Source: Candidatus Korobacter versatilis (GTDB taxonomy: Bacteria; Acidobacteriota; Terriglobia; Terriglobales; Acidobacteriaceae). From it: a stretch of 64,000 bases of DNA. The stretch is from the NCBI GenBank assembly GCA_016185395.1, contig JACPNR010000009.1, positions 1 to 64,000 on the forward strand, read 5' to 3'. The notes under the pieces are model-generated. The model made no database searches and had not been told where the DNA came from. It worked only from the letters and a program-made list of their open reading frames with translations. Of this stretch, positions 1 through 7,507 are shown piece after piece; within the stretch, counting starts at the first letter, position 1; each line of letters starts with the position of its first letter. A program made the position numbers and the translations under genes.

Positions 1-137
1 CCGAACTTCGCTTTCCAGCGGTAGTAGCTCTCCTTGCTCACTCCGTGCTTGCGGCACAGCTCGCCCACGTTGCCGCCCGCCTCGCCCTCCTTCAGGATCG
101 CGATGATCTGCTCTTCGCTGAACCGGCTCTTGCGCAT
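1..137 (-). CDS. IS3-family transposase OrfA, N-terminal 45 residues (partial)
   Basis: The frame starts at an ATG (135-137) behind a GGAGAGGAG ribosome site and reads MRKSRFSEEQIIAILKEGEA, then a helix-turn-helix with GELCRKHGVS and SYYRWKAKFG. This is the classic N-terminus of IS3/IS911-group OrfA, the DNA-binding subunit normally joined to the DDE-domain OrfB by frameshifting. The gene runs off the left edge, so OrfB cannot be checked. It lies inside the element that truncates the lipoprotein gene next door. Confidence 0.85.
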   Translation of the reverse strand, partial: MRKSRFSEEQIIAILKEGEAGGNVGELCRKHGVSKESYYRWKAKF

Positions 138-207
138 ACACGTCTCCTCTCCATGGTTGAGGGAAAAAGTGTCATTCTACGTGGACCAGTTTTCGGGGGG
201 CAGGTCA
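1..207 (-). mobile_element. IS3-family insertion sequence, left part only (cut by window edge)
   Basis: The minus strand carries the 5' end of an IS3-type OrfA gene. About 70 bp outside its start codon lies a terminal-inverted-repeat-like sequence (minus strand TGACCTGCCCCCC, ending near 207). The lipoprotein reading frame on the same strand runs into this sequence and stops inside it, so the boundary at about 207 is supported by the disrupted gene. The other end and the target-site duplication lie outside the window, so family subgroup and completeness are unknown. Confidence 0.75.
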
Positions 208-503
208 AAAAGCTGGCCGGTCGCGTGATCGGTTACATGGATGTTCGCAGTACCGGACGTGGAGGTCAGCGTCGCGTTACTCGAGGACAGCTGCACAAGG
301 GCCTGCGTAGTGTCGAATGCTGCCACTTCGCTGCCCGTCGGGTCCACTTTCATCGTGATGGTTCCCGAGACACTGATGCCACCTCCAGGAGTTACAGTGA
401 CGTTGCCACTGACTGACTGAACCTGGCATGCGGTTAGTAATGAGAGAACCAAAGCGAGGGCTATTCCTTTGTGTACGAGCGATACTCCGGTGCCGCTTTT
501 CAT
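208..503 (-). pseudogene. Lipoprotein gene truncated by IS insertion
   Basis: The frame begins at an ATG preceded by AGGAG and encodes a lipoprotein signal peptide with lipobox LLTAC (Cys26). A Thr/Ser/Gly-rich, beta-strand-like stretch follows. After about 98 native residues the frame enters the IS end near 207, gains about eight foreign residues (LPPENWST) and stops at 177. The missing 3' part is presumably on the far side of the IS. No known domain is recognisable. An alternative is a small lipoprotein that happens to end here, but the switch to IS terminal sequence argues for disruption. Confidence 0.7.
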
Positions 504-634
504 TAGTTTTCTCCTATCGTGTTGAGAGTAGGGGCAGAAATCCCGGGGAACTCCCGCTTCTGAGATGTGAAGCTAAGCTTTGCCCGAGTGCGGAAGGGTA
601 GGTGCCACTCGACCGCTGTCAAGCAATATTTTAG

Positions 635-659
635 TTTTGTTCTGGAACCAAAACAGGCG
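635..659. repeat. Imperfect dyad repeat, copy 1
   Basis: The sequence TTTTGTTCTGGAACCAAAAC contains the palindromic core GTTCTGGAAC, and ACAGGCG follows. A second copy lies at 748-772. The dyad architecture is operator-like, and a LexA-type or other repressor site is possible, but no regulator is identified in the window. Confidence 0.45.
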
Positions 660-747
660 CAAGCCAGGGCCAGTAACCCGTTCTTTTTCAAGCGTCTAAC
701 CGGCAGGATGCTGGCACCTTCAAAAGTTGGAACTTTCCTCATAGTGG

Positions 748-772
748 TTTTGTTCTAGAATCCGAACAGGCG
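748..772. repeat. Imperfect dyad repeat, copy 2
   Basis: This is the second copy, TTTTGTTCTAGAATCCGAAC followed by AGGCG, in the same orientation and 113 bp after copy 1. It differs from copy 1 at only a few positions and abuts the 3' end of the IS110 transposase remnant, so it could also be a terminal or flanking sequence of old mobile elements. Confidence 0.45.
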
Positions 773-774
773 GG

Positions 775-949
775 TTAGAGAGATGAGAAGCGCGCACCAT
801 CGCCGATGTTCAGCACAAAGGCCAGCGCGGTGATGGGACCGACGCTGCGTCATCAGCAGCCGCGCGTTGGCGTCCTGCTGCGCGGCTTCCAGCACCGCCC
901 GATCCAGCGGCGCGATCTGCTGGTCGCTTGACAAGATTTTCCTCCCCAC
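775..949 (-). pseudogene. IS110-family transposase remnant with frameshift
   Basis: On the minus strand the frame from a GTG at 949 reads RAVLEAAQQDANARLLMTQ. A shift near 845 moves the match to another frame, reading VGPITALAFVLNIGDGARF and ending at a TAA at 775-777. This joins the pre-motif helix region of IS110/IS116/IS902 transposases to the conserved GVGPITA motif of the transposase_20 domain, with the expected Pro-Gly codons lost at the junction. The DEDD catalytic N-terminus is absent. It is clearly a decayed internal fragment. Confidence 0.7.
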
Positions 950-1107
950 CTTTCGCGGGCGCGAAAAAATGTGGCACCCGGCGCCCAGACAAAGCCTCGG
1001 GTAATTCTGAAGCTCAAGATTAAAGAGTCAAGGACCGTGGCCGAGGGCGGCCGCGCCACCAGCCCATCTGATATCGTGAATGGTTTGTTAGAGAAGCAAG
1101 GAGAGGC

Positions 1108-2538
1108 GTGAGCGACACGACGAAGAGCGGGCTGCGGCGGGTGATGGGCTTCTGGGACGTGCTGCTGTTCAACATCGCAGCCGTGCTGGGCCCGCGCTGG
1201 ATCGCGCGCGCCGCGCATGCGGGTGAGTTCTCGCTGAGCCTGTGGCTGCTGGCGGCCGTGTTTTTCTTCCTGCCGACGGCGCTCATCATCGTGGAACTTT
1301 CGACGCGCTATCCCAACGAGGGCGGGCTCTACGTCTGGACGAAGGAAGCCTTCGGCGACTTCCACGGCTTCGTGGCCGGCTGGTGCTACTGGATGTACAC
1401 GTTCTTCTACTTCCCGGGCCTGCTGATGGCGAGCGTGGCGATGTCGGTGTACATCGGCGGGCCGCAGTACGCGTGGCTGGCGGACAACAAGATGTATGCC
1501 GTGGGGGCGTCGCTCGTGGTGCTGGCCATCGCGGTGTGGCTCAACCTGATCGGGCTGAACATCGGCAAGTGGTTGCAGAACGCGGGCGGGGTGGGGACGT
1601 ACCTGCCGCTGATGATGCTGGTGGGGATCGCCGGCATCGTCTACATGAAACAGGGCTCGATGACGCACTTCAGCTTGACCGGGTCGCTGCCCAATTTCGA
1701 CTTCGATACCCTGAATTTCTGGTCGGGCATCGCCTTCGCCTTCACCGGCATGGAGCTGGTGTGTGCGATGAGCGAAGAGGTGAAGGACCCACACAAGACT
1801 TTCCCGCGCTCTATCTATGCATCCACATTCCTGATCGCGCTGATCTACATCCTGGGAACGATCGCGCTGCTGATCCTGGTTCCCACGCAGAACGTGAACA
1901 CGCAGAACGGAGTGTTCCAGGCCATCGGCGTGGGCTCGACGGTCCTGAAGGTCATGTGGTTCGGCGTGCTGGCGGCGCTGCTGGTCACGGTGGGAAACGC
2001 GGGCGGAGTGGGCGCGACGGTGGCGGGCGTGGCGCGCGTGCCGTTCGTCGCCGGCCTCGACCACTATCTGCCGCCGTCGTTCGGAAAGCTGCACCCGAAG
2101 TGGAAGACGCCGTACGTCGCCATCCTGGTGCAGGCGGTGATATCGGCGATCATCCTCGTCCTCTCGAACGTGAACGAGACGCTCTCCGGCGCGTACGAGG
2201 CGCTGATCAACGCGACCATCATCATCTACTTCGTGCCGTTCCTCTATATGTACGCGGCGGCGATCAAGCTGGCATACCGCGCGGACCGCGAGACCGATCC
2301 GCGGGCGGTGCTCGTCCCCGGCGGACGTGCAGGAATGTGGGTCATGGGCATGCTCGGCTTCCTGGTCACGGCCGCTTCCATCGTGTTCTCGCTCATCCCC
2401 AGCAAGGACGTGACCGACAAGTCGCTCTTCGTGGTGAAGGTGGCGGGTGGCACGCTCGTCGCCATCGGCGTGGGGCTGGCGTTGTATTGGCGCGGCGCTC
2501 GAAGGAAGCGGCTGGCGGAGCAAGCCAGCCGGGCCTAG
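1108..2538 (+). CDS. APC-superfamily amino acid permease
   Basis: This is a 476-residue integral membrane protein of the amino acid-polyamine-organocation superfamily, predicted to move an amino acid across the inner membrane with a cation. About twelve hydrophobic segments are visible. The first helix carries the unwound-helix pattern FNIAAVLGPRW, and SEEVKDPHKTFPRS in the first half of the protein is typical of the AA_permease_2 group. The GTG start at 1108 is chosen because AAGGAGAGG precedes it. The gene appears monocistronic, and the substrate cannot be told from sequence. Confidence 0.85.
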   Translation: MSDTTKSGLRRVMGFWDVLLFNIAAVLGPRWIARAAHAGEFSLSLWLLAAVFFFLPTALIIVELSTRYPNEGGLYVWTKEAFGDFHGFVAGWCYWMYTFFYFPGLLMASVAMSVYIGGPQYAWLADNKMYAVGASLVVLAIAVWLNLIGLNIGKWLQNAGGVGTYLPLMMLVGIAGIVYMKQGSMTHFSLTGSLPNFDFDTLNFWSGIAFAFTGMELVCAMSEEVKDPHKTFPRSIYASTFLIALIYILGTIALLILVPTQNVNTQNGVFQAIGVGSTVLKVMWFGVLAALLVTVGNAGGVGATVAGVARVPFVAGLDHYLPPSFGKLHPKWKTPYVAILVQAVISAIILVLSNVNETLSGAYEALINATIIIYFVPFLYMYAAAIKLAYRADRETDPRAVLVPGGRAGMWVMGMLGFLVTAASIVFSLIPSKDVTDKSLFVVKVAGGTLVAIGVGLALYWRGARRKRLAEQASRA

Positions 2539-2900
2539 CAGAGAGCGAGTGGTGTAGCCTTCCTGGCGACCGTTGCGCTTCAAAAGGCTCGAGCCAGGGA
2601 AACGGTAAAAACCTGGCGCCACCACTCGTCTAGTGCTTATGGATGCGCTATCGGTGCGGTCAGGCAGAGCAAATCAACAACTCTGCTTCGGGCTAGGCAA
2701 CTAGACAGGCAGGTTTTACACTCTGTATGAGGACGGCCAGAACTCCCGCCCAAGTCTGGGCAGGCCGAACGAGGGTGGACCGGCCCTAGGTCTAGGTAAG
2801 TCCAGCAGTTACAGCACATTCGCAGGATTTCTACCGGCACTTGTACAACGAAGCAGCTACTTGGGCGCATCTATATGTGGTAGCTGCCTGAAAAGGCGAA
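2539..2900. other. Gene-free gap between permease and sigma factor
   Basis: The first 90 bp hold nested inverted repeats, described separately. The remainder lacks a credible gene; a 77-codon minus-strand frame (2637-2870) has no homology I recognise and no ribosome site. The sigma-factor promoter should lie in the last 100 bp, where TATATG at 2872-2877 is a possible -10 element. Confidence 0.5.
2546..2628. repeat. Nested inverted repeat behind the permease gene
   Basis: Outer arms CGAGTGGTG (2546-2554) and CACCACTCG (2620-2628) are perfect complements. Inside them AGCCTT/AAGGCT and TTCCTGGC/GCCAGGGAA also pair, so a multi-stem fold is possible though not all stems can form at once. There is no uridine tract, so it is not a classical intrinsic terminator. 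It could be a structured 3' UTR or a small palindromic element. Confidence 0.45.
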
Positions 2901-3506
2901 TTGACACAAGCGAAAAAACTGGTTGCACCCGGGCTCTCGGAAGCAGAGGCGATTCAGCGGGCCCAGCGGGGTGACGCGGAGGCTTTTGAAGGCCTGTACG
3001 GCCTGCACAAGCGTCGCGTGTACTCGCTATGCCTGCGCATGACCGGGAACACGGCGGAGGCCGAGGACCTGACGCAGGAAGCGTTCTTGCAGCTTTATCG
3101 CAAGATCGCGACGTTCCGGGGAGAGTCGGCGTTCTCGACCTGGCTGCATCGCCTGGCCGTGAACGTGGTGCTGATGCACCTGCGCAAGAAGGGACTGCCG
3201 GAAGTCTCGCTGGAAGAGACGCTGGAGCCCCAGCAGGAGGACGGCCCGAAGAAAGACATTGGCGCGCGCGATAACGTGCTCGCCGGTTCGATCGACCGGG
3301 TGAATCTGGAGCGTGCGATCGAGAGCCTGCCGCCGGGATATCGCATCATCTTCGTGCTGCACGACATTGAAGGGTACGAACACAACGAGATCGCCGAGAT
3401 GATGGGCTGCTCGATCGGCAACAGTAAATCGCAGCTACATAAAGCCCGCATGAAGCTGCGCGACCTGCTCAAGTTGAGCAAGGCAGAGAAAGCAGCAAGG
3501 CACTGA
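2901..3506 (+). CDS. ECF-type RNA polymerase sigma factor (sigma-70 family)
   Basis: This 201-residue protein has the two conserved sigma domains only. Region 2 spans about residues 27-97, with [16 protein letters not shown] and [11 protein letters not shown] for -10 recognition. Region 4 spans about 140-195, with [17 protein letters not shown] and a helix-turn-helix ending [16 protein letters not shown]. The TTG start at 2901 is preceded by AAAAGG. A putative zinc-type anti-sigma gene follows 82 bp later and then an adhesin-like secreted protein, so this is probably an envelope-responsive, self-regulated operon. Confidence 0.93.
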   Translation: MTQAKKLVAPGLSEAEAIQRAQRGDAEAFEGLYGLHKRRVYSLCLRMTGNTAEAEDLTQEAFLQLYRKIATFRGESAFSTWLHRLAVNVVLMHLRKKGLPEVSLEETLEPQQEDGPKKDIGARDNVLAGSIDRVNLERAIESLPPGYRIIFVLHDIEGYEHNEIAEMMGCSIGNSKSQLHKARMKLRDLLKLSKAEKAARH

Positions 3507-3588
3507 ATCGCAACAAGCCGAGAAGAGCCGCAAAGGCCGCCGGTGAACAGGAAGGCAGAGGACATTCGGGGAGAGGATGTAAAGAGAC

Positions 3589-4224
3589 ATGAACTGTGCA
3601 GAGTTTCAGAAATCGTTGCCGGAGATCATCGATGGGGCCGGCACCGCCGAGCAGGACGCTCACGGCCAGACGTGCCCGGTGTGTTCCGACCTGGTGCGCG
3701 ACCTCCGCTACATAGCAGAACAAGCTAAGCTGCTGATGCCGATGCACGATCCGAGCCCGCGGGTGTGGGCGGGGATCCAGACATCGCTGGCGCAGGAAGG
3801 ATTGGTGCGGCCTTCGGTCGGACGATTTCAGCCGACGGTGATCCCGGGCGGCAATCGTTTCGGGACATATGCGCGCTGGGGCGCGGTGGCAGCGCTGGCA
3901 ATCGTCGCGTTCTGGCTCATCGGTACGCGTACCCCGGGCGCTGGTCCGGAGCAGCCTTCCACGACAGCGAGTGACACCGCCGGCAGCGGCGCGGGCGCGA
4001 TGGACGCGAACGACCAGAAACTGCTGGCTGTGGTATCGCAGCAGGCGCCGGAGCGTGCCGAGGTCTACAAGCGCAGCATGCGCGACGTGAACTCATACAT
4101 TGCCGACGCAAGGAAGAGCCTCGACCAGGACCCCAGCGACGACGAAGCACGCGAGCATCTGTTGCAGGCCTACGACCAGAAAGCGATGTTGTACGACATG
4201 GCGACTTCGGGCCCGAGGGAGTGA
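3589..4224 (+). CDS. Putative anti-sigma factor, membrane-anchored zinc-finger type
   Basis: The protein (211 residues) has an N-terminal H25-x3-C29-x2-C32 motif, as in zinc-binding anti-sigma (ZAS) domains, and one membrane span at about residues 97-112 (GAVAALAIVAFWLIG). A 100-residue Ala/Asp-rich, probably helical domain lies beyond the membrane. This topology and the position right after an ECF sigma gene make it the likely inhibitor of that sigma factor. The extracellular half has no recognised domain and may sense the signal. Pairing with the sigma factor is inferred from position. Confidence 0.8.
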   Translation: MNCAEFQKSLPEIIDGAGTAEQDAHGQTCPVCSDLVRDLRYIAEQAKLLMPMHDPSPRVWAGIQTSLAQEGLVRPSVGRFQPTVIPGGNRFGTYARWGAVAALAIVAFWLIGTRTPGAGPEQPSTTASDTAGSGAGAMDANDQKLLAVVSQQAPERAEVYKRSMRDVNSYIADARKSLDQDPSDDEAREHLLQAYDQKAMLYDMATSGPRE

Positions 4225-4295
4225 AGACCCATCGTGCGACGAGCGGCAGCGAGACACCGAATGGCGCCGCCCCGGCGATCGGCAGGAGAGGAAGT

Positions 4296-5144
4296 ATGGG
4301 CAGGATGAATAACGCACTGCGCACCGCAGCGTTCATGTTCTTGATCGCCGGCGTGGCCTTCGCCGCCGACAATCGCAAGGAATTGAAGTACAACCTAGCA
4401 GCCGGCGGCAGCCTGACCATCGTGAACGAGAACGGTCCGGTGTCCGTCAAGGGCGGTCCCGGCCGCCAGGTGACGGTGGTGGCGACCACGCACTCTGACA
4501 AGGTCGAGGTCGACGGCAATCAGTACGGCAACCGCGTTGATGTCCGCACGCGCGCGCTGCAAAAGGCCAGTGGCAACGATGGCCGCGTGGACTACGAGAT
4601 CACCGTGCCGCAAGACACTTCCATCACGGTGCGTGCCGCAGGCGGTCCCATCACGGTCGAGAAGATGCGCGGCGACGTGATGCTCGAGGGCGATTCGGCG
4701 CAGGTAGAAGTCCGCGATGTAGCGAACGCACACGTCCACGTCCGCACCCTTGCGGGCACGATCACGCTGCGCAGCGTGGAGAACGGCCACATCGAGGTCT
4801 CGTCGGTGAACGGCGACATTCGTCTCAGCAACGTCAATGGACAGAAACTCAGCGTCAACACGACGAAGGGCAACATCGTGTATGACGGCGCGGTCGCGCA
4901 GAACGGCGACTACGACTTCATCACCAACTCGGGCAACATCGACGTCACGCTGCCGGCGAGCGCGTCCGTGTACCTATCGGCCCGCTCGGTGAGCGGCTCG
5001 GTGGAAAACGGTTTTCCGCTGCAGCAAACGCAACCCTCCGTGGCTCCCTCCTCGGCACGGACCTTGGTAGGCACCTCCAACACCGCGGGGTCCGCCGTCA
5101 ACCTCCGTTCCTTCAGTGGTAAAATCCGCGTCAAGAAACAGTGA
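4296..5144 (+). CDS. Secreted DUF4097-like (adhesin-type beta-repeat) protein
   Basis: I chose the ATG at 4296 because GGAGAGGAAG precedes it and it gives a proper signal peptide (NNALRTAAFMFLIAGVAFAA). A GTG at 4221 that overlaps the previous stop would add 25 residues ahead of the signal. The mature part (282 residues total) is a run of short beta-strand repeats such as GHIEVSSVNGDIRLSNVNG and GNIDVTLPASASVYLSARS, typical of DUF4097. Such proteins often sit beside envelope-stress regulators. Third gene of the sigma/anti-sigma operon. Confidence 0.75.
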   Translation: MGRMNNALRTAAFMFLIAGVAFAADNRKELKYNLAAGGSLTIVNENGPVSVKGGPGRQVTVVATTHSDKVEVDGNQYGNRVDVRTRALQKASGNDGRVDYEITVPQDTSITVRAAGGPITVEKMRGDVMLEGDSAQVEVRDVANAHVHVRTLAGTITLRSVENGHIEVSSVNGDIRLSNVNGQKLSVNTTKGNIVYDGAVAQNGDYDFITNSGNIDVTLPASASVYLSARSVSGSVENGFPLQQTQPSVAPSSARTLVGTSNTAGSAVNLRSFSGKIRVKKQ

Positions 5145-5186
5145 CAGAGAGGTGGCGGCGATCGGTCGCCACCTGACGCGCACACG

Positions 5187-5732
5187 ATGACGCCAAGCCG
5201 CGCCATTCTTCTGACTGGATTCATGGGCGCAGGCAAGACGAGCGTCGGAGCGGCGCTGGCCCGCCTGCGCGGGTGTGCGTTCCATGACCTGGACGCGCTC
5301 ATCGCGGAGCAGGCCGGCATGCCGGTGGCGAAGATCTTTGCAACCGCGGGCGAGCCGGAGTTCCGGCGAATGGAGTCCGCGGCCCTGCATGATGTGCTGG
5401 CGCGGGTGGGTGATTCCGGCGGCGTGGTAGCTCTCGGAGGCGGCACGTTGGCCGACACGCAGAACCTGCGGGCTGTCCGCAAAGCCGGGGCATTGCTGGT
5501 CGCATTGGACGCGCCGGTGGAAGTGCTCTTCGAGCGGACGCAACGCGCACGCGGCACACGGCCGCTGGCGATGGACGAAGCCGGCTTTCGCCGGCTGTAC
5601 GAGACACGCAAACCTTTGTACCAGGCGGCAGATCTGGTGGTGGATTCGGGCAGCGGGGGCGTGGAATCTGTCGCGGCGCAGGTGGAGCACTCGATCGCGG
5701 CGCTGATCGGGGAGTGGAGGGAGAAACGGTGA
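5187..5732 (+). CDS. aroK: Shikimate kinase
   Basis: This enzyme phosphorylates shikimate with ATP in the fifth step of the chorismate pathway. The 181-residue length is standard. Visible are the P-loop GFMGAGKTS (residues 11-19), the shikimate-binding DLDALI (D34/D36), Arg60 in PEFRRME, the GGGT loop near 84-87 and the lid arginine in RGTRPLA. The next gene starts within its stop codon (GTGA at 5729), so the two are translationally coupled. Confidence 0.95.
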   Translation: MTPSRAILLTGFMGAGKTSVGAALARLRGCAFHDLDALIAEQAGMPVAKIFATAGEPEFRRMESAALHDVLARVGDSGGVVALGGGTLADTQNLRAVRKAGALLVALDAPVEVLFERTQRARGTRPLAMDEAGFRRLYETRKPLYQAADLVVDSGSGGVESVAAQVEHSIAALIGEWREKR

Positions 5733-6469
5733 AGAGTCTTCGAGTAGGTCTGGTCGTACTTTCGGCGTTCCTCTTTGCGTCCTTCGTGGCCATGGGGGCG
5801 GCGTCGAAGCAGCCGGCGGGCAAGGTCGTCGACTCCGGCACATTCGAGATCGTGGTCGACGGCAAGCGCGTTGGCACGGAAACCTTCACTATCCACGATC
5901 AGGGCGTGAACAACGTCACCACCTCACAGATCAAGATCGCGGCCGGCACCGCCAAGGCCGAGCAGTCCTCGGTGCTGGAGATGACGAACGCGGGCGGACT
6001 GGTGCGTTACTCCTGGAAGGAGACCAGTCCCAGCAAGTCGCAAAGTAACATCGAGGTCACGCAGAACGCCGTGGTGCAGCACATCCTGCTGCCGGAGAAC
6101 AAGAAGCCGCTGGACGTGCCTTACATGGTGTCGCCTTCCACCATGATCCTCGACGATAACGCGTTCGTGCACCGGCAGCTCCTGGTCTGGCGATACCTGC
6201 GCGGCAGTTGCGGGATGAAGGACGGCAAGCAGACCTGCGATACGGTGAAGCTGGGCGTGCTCGTTCCCGCGCAACACGTGATGGCGATCATCAGCGTGGA
6301 ATACGTGGGCAACGAGAAGCTGGCGATCAAGGGCGTGGAGCGCGACCTGGCGCACATCCGGATCATGTCCGACGACGTGGAGTGGGACCTCTGGGCCGAT
6401 CCGGCGGATGCCTACAAGGTAGTCCGCATCTATATCCCATCGAACAAGACGGAAGTGTTGCGCAACTAA
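5729..6469 (+). CDS. Secreted protein of unknown function
   Basis: The GTG at 5729 overlaps the aroK stop codon and has GGAGGGAG upstream. It yields a signal peptide (KSLRVGLVVLSAFLFASFVA) and a 246-residue product. The mature protein looks beta-rich: FEIVVDGKRVGTETFTI recurs in families of periplasmic proteins of unknown role, and SCGMKDGKQTC may form a disulfide. No enzyme motif is recognisable. It sits between aroK and a membrane transporter, close enough to be co-transcribed. Confidence 0.65.
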   Translation: MKSLRVGLVVLSAFLFASFVAMGAASKQPAGKVVDSGTFEIVVDGKRVGTETFTIHDQGVNNVTTSQIKIAAGTAKAEQSSVLEMTNAGGLVRYSWKETSPSKSQSNIEVTQNAVVQHILLPENKKPLDVPYMVSPSTMILDDNAFVHRQLLVWRYLRGSCGMKDGKQTCDTVKLGVLVPAQHVMAIISVEYVGNEKLAIKGVERDLAHIRIMSDDVEWDLWADPADAYKVVRIYIPSNKTEVLRN

Positions 6470-6486
6470 GGTCCAGCAGGAGCCGC

Positions 6487-7506
6487 ATGGCATCGGACCA
6501 ACGTTCCCAGCGTTCCAACATCCTCTTCGCATACGGCGTGGCGCTGTTCCTGGTGTTCCTCTACCTCGCCCGCGACGTCGTCCTGCTGGTCTACATCTCC
6601 GCGTTGTCTGCCGTGGTCATCTTTCCTGGCGTCGAGCAAGTCCAGAAACTGCGCGTGGGAAGCTGGCACCCGAGCCGGGGCCTGGCCATCCTGCTGGTCA
6701 TCGTCGGAGTGCTCGCGCTGCTCACCGTGTTCTTCATTTTCGCGCTGCCGCCTATCTTCCATGACCTGCGCGCCTTGGCTACGGAGGGCCCGGCTCGCAC
6801 GGCGGAACTTTCCGAACGGTTGCGGCGGATCCCGTATGCCGACCGTCTCGACACGAATGCCCTGCAAGGCTATGCCGCGGGCGCGGTTGGCGGGATGCTG
6901 GGACTATTCAAGGGCGTGGCCGGCGGCGTGCTCGCGTTCTTCAGTTGGCTGGTGATGACGGCCTACTTCATCATCGACGGCGAACACGTCTTCGACTGGG
7001 CGATGTCGCTCTCCCCCAAACGCCACCGGCAGCGTCTCGAGCCGACGGTGCGGCGGGCGCAGCGGCGCGTACGCAACTGGCTGATCGGGCAGGGCGCGCT
7101 CATGCTCATCCTCGGCACGGCGGCGTTCATCGTTTTCGGCGCGATGCAGCTGAAGTATTTCTATCTGCTGGCCGTGGTCGCCGGCCTCGCGAACATCATT
7201 CCCATCGTCGGTCCCATCGTGACGGTCGTACTCGCGTCCCTGGTCGCCGCGACCGATAGTTGGACAAAGGTCGGCGGCGTCCTCATCTTCTATCTCGTGT
7301 ATCAGCAGGTGGAGAACGCGTTCCTCACGCCGCGCATCATGAAGTCCACGGTGGACCTGCCGCCGGTGGCGGTCATCGTTGCGCTAGCGTTGGGGGGAGC
7401 CGTGGCCGGGATCGCGGGCGCGCTCATCGCCGTACCCACTGCGGCCTGGGTGGCCGTGCTGATCGACGAGTACGTGGTGAAAGAGAACGAACCGGCGTCG
7501 GCCTGA
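6487..7506 (+). CDS. AI-2E family transporter (UPF0118/TqsA-type)
   Basis: This 339-residue multi-pass protein starts at an ATG behind CAGGAG. It shows the family pattern of two N-terminal spans, a long soluble helix-rich stretch (about 95-145) and C-terminal spans with GLANIIPIVGPIV and a QQVENAFLTPRIM segment, a hallmark of AI-2E permeases. Relatives export the quorum signal AI-2 or act as Na+/H+ antiporters, so the substrate is unknown. It ends 2 bp from the convergent galT. Confidence 0.85.
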   Translation: MASDQRSQRSNILFAYGVALFLVFLYLARDVVLLVYISALSAVVIFPGVEQVQKLRVGSWHPSRGLAILLVIVGVLALLTVFFIFALPPIFHDLRALATEGPARTAELSERLRRIPYADRLDTNALQGYAAGAVGGMLGLFKGVAGGVLAFFSWLVMTAYFIIDGEHVFDWAMSLSPKRHRQRLEPTVRRAQRRVRNWLIGQGALMLILGTAAFIVFGAMQLKYFYLLAVVAGLANIIPIVGPIVTVVLASLVAATDSWTKVGGVLIFYLVYQQVENAFLTPRIMKSTVDLPPVAVIVALALGGAVAGIAGALIAVPTAAWVAVLIDEYVVKENEPASA

Positions 7507-7507
7507 A

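Larger units (their letters stand above)
504..774. other. Non-coding stretch with paired 25-nt repeats
   Basis: This stretch separates the truncated lipoprotein from the IS110 remnant and is visibly more AT-rich than its surroundings. It holds two copies of a TTTTGTTCT(G/A)GAA motif described separately. Both strands have short open frames (503-742 minus, 567-758 plus), but neither has a convincing ribosome site, codon bias or a recognisable family, so I treat it as intergenic. Confidence 0.5.

Noticed and set aside
503-742. Minus-strand 79-codon frame upstream of the truncated lipoprotein
   Set aside because: No ribosome site, no family, and it runs across the two dyad repeats.
853-2625. 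Minus-strand open frame of 590 codons antisense to the permease
   Set aside because: Arg/His-rich shadow frame typical of high-GC DNA. The plus strand has a clear permease with a ribosome site.
2637-2870. Minus-strand 77-codon frame in the permease-sigma gap
   Set aside because: Cys/Pro-rich product without recognisable features and no ribosome site. It would lie over the likely sigma promoter region.
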